Source: Mesorhizobium sp. INR15 (lineage in GTDB: Bacteria > Pseudomonadota > Alphaproteobacteria > Rhizobiales > Rhizobiaceae). Taken from it: DNA of 64,000 nucleotides. The translations under genes were made by a program, and so were the position numbers. Positions 20,005 through 28,726 of this stretch are shown here, piece by piece. Where the stretch lies: contig NZ_CP045496.1 of assembly GCF_015500075.1 (NCBI RefSeq), positions 620,001-684,000 on the forward strand, in the 5' to 3' direction. Below the pieces are notes generated by a model, which was not told where the DNA came from, ran no database searches, and saw only the letters and a program-made list of their open reading frames with translations. The stretch's first letter is position 1. Every line of letters starts with the position of its first letter.

Positions 20005-20963
20005 GGCAGCCACCCGAGCCAGCGCTGGCGGATGGATCCCAGAATACCCCTCGGGAAAAACAGCACCAGAAGGATGAGGGCTATGCCGACAATCAGCAGA
20101 TAGGCGGATGTATAGCCGCTGGTGATGTCGATGACATAATACATGAACACGGTGCCGAGCATCGGCCCGAGCGTCGTGGCCGCGCCACCGAGCAGCACCC
20201 AGAGCAGCGGCAGGATGGAATACTGCACCGAGGCGAAGTTCGAGCCGACATAGCCAAACAGCAGCGCGTAGGCCGCGCCCGAGGCGGCGCAGATGGTGCC
20301 GGATGCAACGACGGCGGCGAGCTTGTTCGAAAACGTGTCGTAGCCGAGCATCTTTGTCCGCTCCTCGTTTTCGCGGATGGCGATGAGCACGCGGCCATGC
20401 CTGGAACGGACAATGGCAAGTGTTGCCAGCAGCGCCAGCGAAAACAGCGTCAGCGCCGTCATGTAGCGGACGGTCGGATTGGTGAGGTCGAATGAGGCCG
20501 CGCCAAGATAGAGGACGCGTGCCGGCTGTGGCACGACCATGCCCTGGTCGCCGCCGGTCCAGGCGGCGAAATAGAGGATGACGAGGTAGAAGACTTGCGC
20601 GAACATCATGGTGACGATCATGAAGGCGACACCTGTTGTGCGCAGGGCCAGCAAGCCAATGACCAGCGCCAGGACCGCGCCGCAAGCTATGCCGCCGAGA
20701 AAGGCCAGTGGCACATTCCAGCCGAGATGAATGACCGCAAGGCCGGCGCCGTAGAGGCCCGCGGCAAAGAACATGGCGTGGCCGAGGCTGAGCAGGCCGA
20801 CATAGCCGAACAGCATGTTGTAGCCCATGGCGAAGACCGCCAGCACCATGATGCGGGCGAGCAGGCCATGATAATAGTCCGGCAGCAGGAAGCTCAGCAC
20901 GAAGAGCAAGGCGATGACGCCGAGATGCAAGCCATAGGCTTTTGCCGGCGAAGCTTCGCTCAT
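20001..20963 (-). CDS. livM: Branched-chain amino-acid-type ABC transporter permease
   Basis: A 320-residue LivM-class inner-membrane permease with eight to ten hydrophobic segments. Diagnostic stretches are NMLFGYVGLLSLGHAMFFAAG, GLLALRTTGVAFMIVTMMFAQ, and the EAA-like cytoplasmic loop AIRENEERTKMLGYDTFSNK, followed by LLGGAATTLGPMLGT. The start overlaps the livH stop by 4 nt and the stop overlaps livG by 4 nt. Confidence 0.92.
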   Translation of the reverse strand: MSEASPAKAYGLHLGVIALLFVLSFLLPDYYHGLLARIMVLAVFAMGYNMLFGYVGLLSLGHAMFFAAGLYGAGLAVIHLGWNVPLAFLGGIACGAVLALVIGLLALRTTGVAFMIVTMMFAQVFYLVILYFAAWTGGDQGMVVPQPARVLYLGAASFDLTNPTVRYMTALTLFSLALLATLAIVRSRHGRVLIAIRENEERTKMLGYDTFSNKLAAVVASGTICAASGAAYALLFGYVGSNFASVQYSILPLLWVLLGGAATTLGPMLGTVFMYYVIDITSGYTSAYLLIVGIALILLVLFFPRGILGSIRQRWLGWLP

Positions 20964-21841
20964 CGCGATACCGTCCCGAACAGGCCTTGCGGCCGGAATA
21001 CCAGCACCATGGCGACGAGCAAGGTGGCGATGATCTTGGCCAGGGTCGGCGAGAAGAAAACCGAGATGATGCCATCGGACATGCCGATCAGCACGGCGGC
21101 GACAACGGTGCCGCGCAGCGAACCAAGACCGCCGATGATGACAACGATGAAGGATAACAGCAGCGGGTCCTGTCCCATCAGGTAGTGCGCCTGGCTGATC
21201 GGCACGATGAGCACGGCGGCAACCGCCGCCAGCATCGCGCCGAGCGCGAAGACACCGCCATAGACGCGGCCGACAGGAATGCCGAAGGCCTGGGCGGTTT
21301 CGCTGTCATATTGCGTGGCGCGCATGATCAGGCCAATTTTCGTGCGCGTCAGCACCAGCCATGTCGCGATCAGCATAAGTGCCGAGGCGGCTATGATCGA
21401 CAGCTTGTAGCCGGAGTAACCGAACCATGGCAGCACGATCCGGTAGCTGAACGGTGGCTCCACCGGTCGCGCTTCCGGACCGTAAAAGGTCAGCGCCAGC
21501 TGCTGGATGATATAAAGCATGCCGATGGTGGCGACGATGGTGGCTTCCGGATTGTAGTTGAGCCGGCGCAGCACCAGCCGCTCGGCGACCAGCGCTATGG
21601 CGCCGACAATCAGCGGCGCCAGCACCAAAGCCGCCAGGAAACCAAGCGCGGGATGGCCGCCGACCGCCGTTGAAATCGCCCAGGCGAGCACGGCGCCCAG
21701 CATGAAGAACTCGCCATGCGCGACGTTGACGACGCGCATGACACCGAACACCAGCGACAGGCCAAGCGCGGTCAGCGCCAGCACGGCGCTGCTGACAAGG
21801 CCCTCCAGGGCAGCGAGGAGCAGGTGGGGTCCAAAGTGCAT
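20960..21841 (-). CDS. livH: Branched-chain amino-acid-type ABC transporter permease
   Basis: A 293-residue LivH-class permease. Signature segments are LSLVFGVMRVVNVAHGEFFMLG near the N-terminus, the cytoplasmic loop ATQYDSETAQAFGIPVGRVYG, and GGLGSLRGTVVAAVLIGMSD in the C-terminal third. It heads the HMGF block and lies 42 nt downstream of the binding-protein gene, so all five genes are probably one transcript. Confidence 0.92.
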   Translation of the reverse strand: MHFGPHLLLAALEGLVSSAVLALTALGLSLVFGVMRVVNVAHGEFFMLGAVLAWAISTAVGGHPALGFLAALVLAPLIVGAIALVAERLVLRRLNYNPEATIVATIGMLYIIQQLALTFYGPEARPVEPPFSYRIVLPWFGYSGYKLSIIAASALMLIATWLVLTRTKIGLIMRATQYDSETAQAFGIPVGRVYGGVFALGAMLAAVAAVLIVPISQAHYLMGQDPLLLSFIVVIIGGLGSLRGTVVAAVLIGMSDGIISVFFSPTLAKIIATLLVAMVLVFRPQGLFGTVSR

Positions 21842-21883
21842 TGGCTATGCGCCCTTGGCGCTCACTGCTGCGGCTTACTGAGT

Positions 21884-23188
21884 CTAGAGCGCCTGGGTCG
21901 TGTAGTCCCCTTCCGCCTCGTAGAGGCCGTCCTCGATCTTGGTCTTGTGAACGACCTTGAGCTTGCCGCCCTCGACCTTGGAGATGTTCTGGATGCCGAA
22001 GCACTGGTGGATCTTGCCATTGAAGGTCTTGGGGCCCTGCGGATGTTCCGGGCCTTCGGCGAAGGCGGTCAGGGCCTCGGTCGCCTCGACCAGCTTGGCG
22101 CGGTCTTCCGGTCCCTTGTAGCCGGCGTCTTCCATGGCCTTCTTGACGACGTAGAGTGTTTCCCAGCAACCGAACATGTGCGCGGCGGTGGAAACATCCT
22201 TGGCGTCGCCCACGGCAGCGCCATTGTCGTCGATGCCGACGGCGGCGCGATAGGCTTTCTGCGCTTCGGAATCATCGGCCTGCGCATAGCGCGGCGAGCC
22301 TTCCCAGAAATGGCTGCCATCAAGGAATTCCAGACCGGGGCTGTTGATGTCGGTGGCTTCGAGCGAATCGATGAAGCCGAACAGCTGCGGCCGGTTGGAG
22401 CCGTAGAACTCGCCGAGTTCCTTGACGAAGGTGAGCACCGCCGGGCCGACCATGACGTGGTAGATCACCTCGGTCTCGGCGGGGATCTGCGGGAAGTATT
22501 TGGTGAAGGACGATTCCGTCGGCGGAATGGCGATCTGGGCGATGACATCGGCGCCCTGTGCCTTCAGCGCCGGCGGCAGGTAGTCGCGATGATCGTAGCC
22601 GAAGGCGAAATCCGGGAAGATCATGGTGACCTTCTTGCCGACATTGCCCGAAATCCAAGGCGCCATCGACTGGATCTGGCTCTTCACGTCGGTGATGCCG
22701 GGCTGGAAGACATAGCGGTTCAGCTTGGTCGACGCGACATGATGGCCTTCGCTGACGACGAAGTAGGGAATCTTGGCCTCGCCGGCGGCGGGCGCCGAGC
22801 CGATGACGACATGCGAAAACAGTGTGCCGAAGACGATGTCGGTCTTGTGCTGGGTGGCGAACTTGCCGACCACCTCGGCGCCGCGCGCGGGGTCCGTGCC
22901 GTCATCCTCGATAACGACCTCGACCTGACGGCCATTGATGCCGCCGGCGGCGTTGATGGCCTTGACCGCCGCGGCGGTGGTCTTCTCGTACCAGCGGCCA
23001 TAGGCGGCGCCGATGCCGGTGCGGTGCGACTGGAAGCCGATCTTGATCGGCGCCGCGCTTTGCGCCTGGGAATAGCGGATGAAACCGGGCGCGGTGACGA
23101 GGCCGGCGGTGGCGGCCAGTCCCTTCAGCGCCGTGCGGCGGGTGAGACCGGTTTTGGAGATGTCGAAGAATCCGTTCTTGTCAGTCAC
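21884..23188 (-). CDS. HAAT-family ABC transporter substrate-binding protein
   Basis: A 434-residue periplasmic protein of the Peripla_BP_6 (LivK-like) type. The start taken is GTG at 23188 behind AGGGGAA. The N-terminus carries LTRRTALKGLAATAGLVTAP, a twin-arginine-style export signal (RR then hydrophobic, cleavage after SQAQS). Mature-part landmarks are IKIGFQSHRTG, AINAAGGINGRQVEVVIEDDGTDPARGAEV and DIVFGTLFSHVVIGSAPAAGEAKIPYFVVSEG. A Tat signal suggests folding before export. The ligand is not predictable, but the position next to the pncA/hydroxylase block makes an aromatic or N-heterocyclic acid or amide worth testing. The 146-nt gap upstream shows no clear motif. Confidence 0.9.
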   Translation of the reverse strand: MTDKNGFFDISKTGLTRRTALKGLAATAGLVTAPGFIRYSQAQSAAPIKIGFQSHRTGIGAAYGRWYEKTTAAAVKAINAAGGINGRQVEVVIEDDGTDPARGAEVVGKFATQHKTDIVFGTLFSHVVIGSAPAAGEAKIPYFVVSEGHHVASTKLNRYVFQPGITDVKSQIQSMAPWISGNVGKKVTMIFPDFAFGYDHRDYLPPALKAQGADVIAQIAIPPTESSFTKYFPQIPAETEVIYHVMVGPAVLTFVKELGEFYGSNRPQLFGFIDSLEATDINSPGLEFLDGSHFWEGSPRYAQADDSEAQKAYRAAVGIDDNGAAVGDAKDVSTAAHMFGCWETLYVVKKAMEDAGYKGPEDRAKLVEATEALTAFAEGPEHPQGPKTFNGKIHQCFGIQNISKVEGGKLKVVHKTKIEDGLYEAEGDYTTQAL

Positions 23189-23334
23189 GTTCGTTCCCCT
23201 GTTTTTGCGTTTTGACCAACGATTGAAGGCGGCTCGAACATCCTCGGCAAGAGGATGCAAAATTGCATGTGTACAAACTAAATCACCAAAGCCCTGACGT
23301 GGCAAGCGAGCTTTCTTCCACGGCTAGACTTGTC

Positions 23335-24777
23335 TCACCCGGCCGTCGGCGTGGCAAGCAGCCAGAGACCGAAGACGGTGTAGGCGATCATCAGCAAGGT
23401 GAGCGGGAACTGACTGAGGGCGGCGCGTGTGGGAACCGGGTGCAACCGGCCGGCGAAGCCATGCGCGACAAGAACCGCCAGCACATGGCCAAGAATGATG
23501 GCGCCGGCCTGGATATTCCACAGCCAGAAAGCGGAGTCCGCGCCGGCGACCACGCCCGCCTCGATCTGCATGTCGGCGGCGCCGAACAGGTTCCAACCCA
23601 GCCCGAACGGGTCGGATATCGCGGCAAGCGCGTATTGGCCGTCGACCAGCAGCGCCGTCAGATAATGCGCGACATGATAAGCGAGTGCGATCGGCACGAT
23701 CGACCAGACCAGTACCCCGGCCGCCCGTCGAAGGGGTTGATCGCTGCCGGCAAGGCGCTGGCCGAGAAAGACGGCGAAAATGAACACCACCGCCAGCAGC
23801 GCGAAAGTCAGAATCAGGCCGACAGTCCCGCTGCCGATCATTGCGGTGCGGCCCGGAAATTCGAGCGGGTTGATGCCGAACAGGCCAAGCCAGAAGAAGG
23901 TTTTCGACAGGCCGTCGAAAGACACCGACGACAGCGCCAGCAGCAGGAAGGCGATGCCGCTCGGCGGCAGCGGCTCGGCGGTCAGCAGCTTCGCGCCCGG
24001 CCAGCACAGCGCCAGGCGACCGTTTTCATCACGCGCCACGATGGCAAACTTCGCCACCATGGAGAAGAAGATGGTCAGGAATTCACCGCGGCGGCTCCAC
24101 TCAGCGTATCCAAACAGCAGCATGGCGATGAAGCTTGCCAACCAGTACAGGCCCGCCGCCCAGGCCAGGCGCGCCGGATCGTCGGGGGCAGGATCGATCA
24201 ATTCGAACCAGGCGAAGGCAAAGAAAAGCACGACCGCAGGCCAGCAGCCGAGCCATGCGGGAAGCCGCCATGCCCCGCGGTCGTGTCTGCCAAGCAGGCG
24301 CGACAGGCCGTACCATGGGTTGAGCCAAGACCAGAGATCGCCAAAGACGCCCTGCAGCAAGGTGAGACCGGCCCACAGCAACGTCCAGACCACCAGCGGC
24401 AGCGGGTTGGACAGCGGATCGCGGCTGCCGAAAAATCCGGCCACGACCAGAACTGCAAAGCCGGCAAATGATATCAGGCTGACGATGACGCCGGCGCCGT
24501 CACCGACGGCGAATAGCGGCAAACGGCGGCGCCAGAAACGCTCCTGCGAATTGGGCGGCAGCAATGCCAGGGCCAGAAAGCTGATGGCGACGGCGAAAGC
24601 GCCGCCGACCAAGTAGTAGCCGGTGGGCAGGAGCAGGACATGGCCACGGTCGGAGGCGTGGGCGAAGGCGGGGGAAGGTAAGCACCCAAGCGCGAGAGCA
24701 GAGAGGAGGCAGTAGAACCTCCTGGCTATCCAGCCATGGCTGCGCTCTACGGCGCCCCCCTCTGTCCTACCGGACAT
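23335..24777 (-). CDS. Uncharacterised polytopic membrane protein with signal peptide
   Basis: About 480 residues, with a probable signal sequence (ARRFYCLLSALALGCLPSPAFAHA) and roughly ten hydrophobic helices (for example YYLVGGAFAVAISFLALALL, VVWTLLWAGLTLLQGVFGDL, LYWLASFIAMLLFGYAEW). A region near the C-terminus, PIALAYHVAHYLTALLVDGQ, carries paired histidines in a helix. From memory, database entries of this type are labelled hypothetical or fenitrothion-hydrolase-like; I would not assign an activity. The only ATG giving the complete signal peptide (24777) lies inside the palindromic repeat and has no properly spaced ribosome-binding site, so the start is uncertain. The coding frame from about 24715 downward is solid. 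Confidence 0.65.
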   Translation of the reverse strand: MSGRTEGGAVERSHGWIARRFYCLLSALALGCLPSPAFAHASDRGHVLLLPTGYYLVGGAFAVAISFLALALLPPNSQERFWRRRLPLFAVGDGAGVIVSLISFAGFAVLVVAGFFGSRDPLSNPLPLVVWTLLWAGLTLLQGVFGDLWSWLNPWYGLSRLLGRHDRGAWRLPAWLGCWPAVVLFFAFAWFELIDPAPDDPARLAWAAGLYWLASFIAMLLFGYAEWSRRGEFLTIFFSMVAKFAIVARDENGRLALCWPGAKLLTAEPLPPSGIAFLLLALSSVSFDGLSKTFFWLGLFGINPLEFPGRTAMIGSGTVGLILTFALLAVVFIFAVFLGQRLAGSDQPLRRAAGVLVWSIVPIALAYHVAHYLTALLVDGQYALAAISDPFGLGWNLFGAADMQIEAGVVAGADSAFWLWNIQAGAIILGHVLAVLVAHGFAGRLHPVPTRAALSQFPLTLLMIAYTVFGLWLLATPTAG

Positions 24778-24912
24778 CTCCCCCACTTGGGGGGAGATCG
24801 GCTGGGCGCTCTCTCGGCGCGTTCTTTGAACCTTCGGAGATTGGCGAAACCTGAGATCACAGCCAATCTCCCCACTTGTCGGGGAGATATCCGGCAGGAC
24901 AGAGGGGGGCGC
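24751..24912. repeat. Intergenic inverted-repeat element, copy 1
   Basis: The left arm (24751-24804) and right arm (24860-24912) are near-perfect inverted copies over about 54 bp, separated by 55 nt. Each arm contains a smaller hairpin (ATCTCCCCC-ACTT-GGGGGGAGAT on the left, ATCTCCCC-ACTTGTC-GGGGAGAT on the right) and the box CTCTGTCCT. It has no coding capacity of its own. Related shorter copies are at 50110-50232 and 61231-61289. Confidence 0.85.
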
Positions 24913-24946
24913 GAAGGAACTCATACCGTCCAAGAGCCCCTGCTCC

Positions 24947-26251
24947 TCACACCTTGACCCGTTGCTCCACGCGGTCTTTCTCGCCGAACAGGCCGATATA
25001 GCGCTCGATCTCCCTGACATCGCCGGTCGCCTTGGCCGGATTATCGGAAAGCTTGACCGCCGGCCGGCCGTTGGCCTCGGTGACCTTGCAGACCAGCGAT
25101 ATGGCGTCGAGCCTGTTGGTCTCGATCGGCGCGCAGCCTTCGAAATCATTGGTGAGGTTGGTGCCCCAGCCGAAGGACATGCGCACCTTGCCCTTGAAGT
25201 GGCGATAGGTCTCCTCAATGGTTTCGACCTCAAGCCCGTCCGAGAAGATCAGCAGTTTCTGCCGGGGATCCTTGCCCCTTTCACGCCACCAGGAGATGAT
25301 TTTCTCGCCGCCTTCGATCGGCGGCGCGCTGTCGGGGCGAAAGCCGGTCCAGTCGGCGACCCAGTCGGGCGCGTCACGCAGGAAGGATGCGGTGCCGAAA
25401 GCGTCGGGAAGCACGATCAGCAGATTGCCACCGTAATAGCGCTGCCAGTCCTGCAGCACCTTGTAGGGCGACTGTTTCAGCTCGTTGTCCGACTTGGCAA
25501 GGGCAGCAAACACCATCGGCAATTCATGCGCGTTGGTGCCCAGCGCTTCGAGGTCGTTGTCCATGGCCAGCAGCACGTTGGACGTGCCGGTGAACGCCTC
25601 GCCGATGCCTTCCTTCAGCGCTTCCACACACCAGCGCTGCCACAGGAACGAATGCCGGCGGCGGGTGCCGAAATCCGAAATGCGGATGCCGGGCAGCGCC
25701 TTCAGCCGCTCGGTTTTTGCCCACATCTTGGCCTTGGCGCGGGCATAAAGCACATCCAGCGCGAAGGGGCCGAACGCACGCATGGCGGCGCGGGACCTGA
25801 GTTCGTTGATGATGGCGAGCGCGGGGATTTCCCACAGCGTCGTGTACATCCACGGCCCGCTGAAGGTCAGTTCATACTGGCCATCGCGCTTGGAAAGCTC
25901 GTATTCGGGCAGCCTGAAATTTTCCAGCCAGGCCAGGAATTCCGGTTCGAATATCTGCTTGCGGCCATAGAAATTATTACCGCCGAGCCAGATCATCTCC
26001 TTCTTGCTGAGGCGCAAGGTGCGGGCATGATCGAGCTGTTCGCGCAGCTCACCCTCGTCGATTTCGTCGGCAAGGCGCACCGAGGTGGTGCGGTTGATCA
26101 GCGAGAAGGTGGTCTCGACCTTGGGGTACATGCCCCAGATCATCTGCAGCATCAAAAGCTTGTAGAAATCGGTGTCCAGCAAGCTGCGCACGATCGGGTC
26201 GAGCTTCCAAGTGTGGTTGTAGACGCGCCGCGCAATATCGGTCTTAGCCAT
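24947..26251 (-). CDS. pncB: Nicotinate phosphoribosyltransferase
   Basis: A 434-residue enzyme that converts nicotinate, PRPP and ATP to nicotinate mononucleotide in the Preiss-Handler NAD salvage route. Landmarks are LLDTDFYKLLMLQ (Asp26-Lys31), IRISDFGTRRRHSFLWQ, FTGTSNVLLAMDN, the PRPP-handling IVLPDAFGTASFLRDAP and LLIFSDGLEVETIEETYRHF. Length and motif order match the bacterial PncB group. The start ATG at 26251 follows GAAGG at rather long spacing. With pncA 8 kb away it completes nicotinamide-to-NaMN salvage. It is flanked downstream by the inverted repeat and upstream by a 148-nt gap in which I see nothing specific. Confidence 0.95.
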   Translation of the reverse strand: MAKTDIARRVYNHTWKLDPIVRSLLDTDFYKLLMLQMIWGMYPKVETTFSLINRTTSVRLADEIDEGELREQLDHARTLRLSKKEMIWLGGNNFYGRKQIFEPEFLAWLENFRLPEYELSKRDGQYELTFSGPWMYTTLWEIPALAIINELRSRAAMRAFGPFALDVLYARAKAKMWAKTERLKALPGIRISDFGTRRRHSFLWQRWCVEALKEGIGEAFTGTSNVLLAMDNDLEALGTNAHELPMVFAALAKSDNELKQSPYKVLQDWQRYYGGNLLIVLPDAFGTASFLRDAPDWVADWTGFRPDSAPPIEGGEKIISWWRERGKDPRQKLLIFSDGLEVETIEETYRHFKGKVRMSFGWGTNLTNDFEGCAPIETNRLDAISLVCKVTEANGRPAVKLSDNPAKATGDVREIERYIGLFGEKDRVEQRVKV

Positions 26252-26399
26252 ATTTCAACACCGCCTTCGCTGCCTGTTATCCACAACCGCGACAGGCCTC
26301 ATAGCATCGAATTGGCCAAAACGCTGCCCGGTTTGGCCGCTGGCCCGACAAAAAGAAAGGGCTGCGCGTCAACGCCGGCTATGGATGGTTGGACGCCTG

Positions 26400-27374
26400 T
26401 CAGGACGAGGTCTTGGACCCGACGACCCGGAGCGCAGGACGCTTCCTGCGGATGCCGATGCGGCCAGCCACCGGGGCGTCGGCACGGCCATCATCCTGCG
26501 CCTTTTCGGCGAACAGCCAGTCGATGAAGACCTGGACGATCGGCGTCGATTTCATTTCGTTGCGGCAGACGATGTAGAAGTCGTCGACCGCCGGCACCGA
26601 CAGGCTGAACGGCGCGACCAGCATACCCTTGGCCAGCATAGCGCTGGCCGTCACGGAATCGCCCAATGCCACGCCATGGCCATGGACAGCGGCTTCGACC
26701 GCCATTCGGGCGTCGCCGATATGGTGGCGGCGGCCGCGCTCCAGGTCGAGAGCGTCGGCGGCGGCCAGCCAGGTGTGCCATTCACGGCCGTCATCGCCGT
26801 GCAGGAAGACATGGTCCGCGAGATCGCGGACGGTGCGGATAGGCCGGTTGTTGATCAGCGTCGGACTGACCACGGGAAACAGTTCGAGCCCCGACCACTT
26901 GCGCATCCAGCAATCGGTCCAGTTGCCGTTGCCATAGTGCACGCAGACGTCGATATGCGGCGCTCGGATGTCCTTGGCGTCGTTGGACGGGATGAGCGTC
27001 AGGCTGATATCGGGATATTGCGCGGTGAAGCTGCCCAGCCTCGGCGTCATCCACAACAGCAGCAGCGCCGGTACGCAGGAGACAGAGAGCGCGCCGCTGC
27101 TCGCCGGGCGTGTCAGGCGCTGGGTCGCGGCTGCGATGCCGTCGAAAGCGCTCGATACCGCCGGCAACAGCTCGGCGCCATGAGGGGTCAGCTTGACCCG
27201 CTGCCCGGTGCGCTCGAACAGCTTGACGCCGAGCGACTGTTCAAGCGCCTTGATCTGGTGGCTGACGGCGCCGTGTGTGACATTCAATTCACTCGCCGCC
27301 TTGGTCAGCGAGGCATGGCGTGCCGTCGCCTCAAAGGCGCGCAGCGGATTGAGAGGTGGCAGGCGGTTGGCCAT
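26400..27374 (-). CDS. LysR-family regulator (GcvA-like)
   Basis: A 324-residue LTTR. The N-terminal HTH of the GcvA group opens LPPLNPLRAFEATARHASLT and continues KAASELNVTHGAVSHQIKAL; the PxxxPLRaFEa opening is typical. The effector domain includes DVCVHYGNGNWTDCW and the end of the protein is basic. It is divergent from the ureohydrolase/amino-acid transporter genes, with a palindrome 16 nt upstream of its own start, and is therefore the likely local regulator. The inducer may be a guanidino compound or the derived amino acid. Confidence 0.9.
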   Translation of the reverse strand: MANRLPPLNPLRAFEATARHASLTKAASELNVTHGAVSHQIKALEQSLGVKLFERTGQRVKLTPHGAELLPAVSSAFDGIAAATQRLTRPASSGALSVSCVPALLLLWMTPRLGSFTAQYPDISLTLIPSNDAKDIRAPHIDVCVHYGNGNWTDCWMRKWSGLELFPVVSPTLINNRPIRTVRDLADHVFLHGDDGREWHTWLAAADALDLERGRRHHIGDARMAVEAAVHGHGVALGDSVTASAMLAKGMLVAPFSLSVPAVDDFYIVCRNEMKSTPIVQVFIDWLFAEKAQDDGRADAPVAGRIGIRRKRPALRVVGSKTSS

Positions 27375-27389
27375 TCGGCTCCAAAAGTT

Positions 27390-27406
27390 TGTGAGCTTTT
27401 CTCACA
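27390..27406. promoter_or_regulatory. Candidate LysR-type operator
   Basis: TGTGAG-CTTTT-CTCACA is a perfect 6+6 palindrome with a 5-nt spacer. It lies in the 209-nt divergent region between the lysR start (27374) and the ureohydrolase start (27584). Placement next to the regulator suits autoregulation and divergent activation. No consensus promoter was evident. Confidence 0.5.
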
Positions 27407-27583
27407 GAGAAGACCCTAACAATATCAATTGATTTTTCAAAGGGGCTGCCCGACACTTTGCCGGGAACAGCATCTAGACGTCAGACCAGCAGGCAGTAAA
27501 ACACCTAGCGGCAGGACCAGGAACGGTTGCCCGAGCCACGCTTGGCTAGGGACCAGACCGCAGCAGTCAAGCAGGAGAACACC

Positions 27584-28645
27584 ATGGGTTATGATCGCGG
27601 CAAACTCGACGCGTTGCGCCGTAAATATGGCGAAAGCCATGGCGGCGAGATGTTCGATCCGAAATTCCGCAAGGTGGCCGACAAGATCTTTTCCAAGAGC
27701 GGCACGCGGCTGGCGCCCTATTCCGGCATCCCGACCTTCCTTGCCGCTCCCTACCGCGAAATTGCCGCCGAAAACCCTGACTTCGGCGACCTGCAGGTAG
27801 CCATGATCGGCGTGCCGATGGATCTCGGCGTCACCAACCGGCCAGGCTCGCGTTTCGGGCCAAGGGCGCTGCGCACTATCGAACGCATCGGCCCCTACAA
27901 CCACGTGCTGGAATGCGCGCCGACGCATGAACTCAGGGTTGCCGACATCGGCGACGTGCCGTTCCGCAGCCGCTACCGGCTGGAGACCAGCCATGAAGAC
28001 ATCGAGCGCCGCGCCAACCAGATCGTCGACGCCGGCGTCATTCCCTTGTCGGTCGGTGGCGATCACTCGATCAGTCATCCTATCCTGAAGGCGGTCGGCA
28101 AGAAGGCGCCGGTCGGCCTCATCCATATCGACGCCCATTGCGACACCAGCGGCCTGTTCGACATGACCAAGTTCCACCACGGCGGCCCCTTCCGCAACGC
28201 GGTGCTGGACGGCGTGCTCGACCCGACGCGCACCATCCAAATCGGCATTCGCGGCGCTGCCGAATATCTGTGGGAGTTCACCTACGAATCCGGCATGACC
28301 GTGGTGCATGCCGAAGAGGTGACAGGCCTTGGCATTCCGGCCATCATCGAGAAGGCGCGCAAGATCGTTGGCGATGGACCGACCTATATTTCCTTCGACA
28401 TCGACAGCGTCGACCCGGCCTTCGCACCCGGCACCGGCACGCCGGAAGTCGGCGGCCTGACGACGCGGGAAGTGCTCGAGCTGCTGCGCGGCTTCAAGGG
28501 CCTCAACATCGTCGGCGGCGACGTCGTCGAAGTGGCGCCGCAATATGATTCGACCACCAACACGGCGCATGCGGCAGCACAGGTGCTGTTCGAGATCCTG
28601 AGCCTTATGGTGTTCAGCCCGGCTGTCACCGGCAAGGGAGCCTGA
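27584..28645 (+). CDS. speB: Agmatinase / guanidino-acid ureohydrolase
   Basis: A 353-residue binuclear-manganese ureohydrolase that splits a guanidino group to release urea. Metal ligands are visible: His161 (GGDHSI), Asp183, His185 and Asp187 (HIDAHCDT), Asp272 and Asp274 (SFDIDSVDPAF), followed by the family PGTGTPEVGG. The ATG at 27584 is used because AGGAG lies 6 nt upstream; a longer TTG start has no family support. Agmatinases are usually 300-320 residues; the extra N-terminal 60 residues (to about Asn64) resemble the longer group that includes guanidinobutyrase and guanidinopropionase. The transporter genes downstream suggest use of an imported guanidino compound. Confidence 0.88.
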   Translation: MGYDRGKLDALRRKYGESHGGEMFDPKFRKVADKIFSKSGTRLAPYSGIPTFLAAPYREIAAENPDFGDLQVAMIGVPMDLGVTNRPGSRFGPRALRTIERIGPYNHVLECAPTHELRVADIGDVPFRSRYRLETSHEDIERRANQIVDAGVIPLSVGGDHSISHPILKAVGKKAPVGLIHIDAHCDTSGLFDMTKFHHGGPFRNAVLDGVLDPTRTIQIGIRGAAEYLWEFTYESGMTVVHAEEVTGLGIPAIIEKARKIVGDGPTYISFDIDSVDPAFAPGTGTPEVGGLTTREVLELLRGFKGLNIVGGDVVEVAPQYDSTTNTAHAAAQVLFEILSLMVFSPAVTGKGA

Positions 28646-28726
28646 CCTAACCGAAGCAAGGCGGCCGCCGTGCTGGAGCCGGCGGCCGACCCAGACAAAC
28701 AATGCATCCAGACAGGGGAATGAAAA

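Noticed and set aside
20005..21075. Long upstream extension of the livG frame, giving a protein of almost 600 residues
   Set aside because: It runs across livM in another frame and is Arg/His/Pro-rich shadow sequence. The ATG at 20004 overlapping the livM stop is the normal start.
24751..24912. CRISPR array
   Set aside because: One pair of inverted arms with internal hairpins, not regularly spaced direct repeats; no cas genes.
24778..25233. N-terminal extension of the membrane protein into pncB and the repeat
   Set aside because: It crosses the repeat and antisense-frame sequence of pncB with no signal or domain; only the part from the signal peptide onward is credible.
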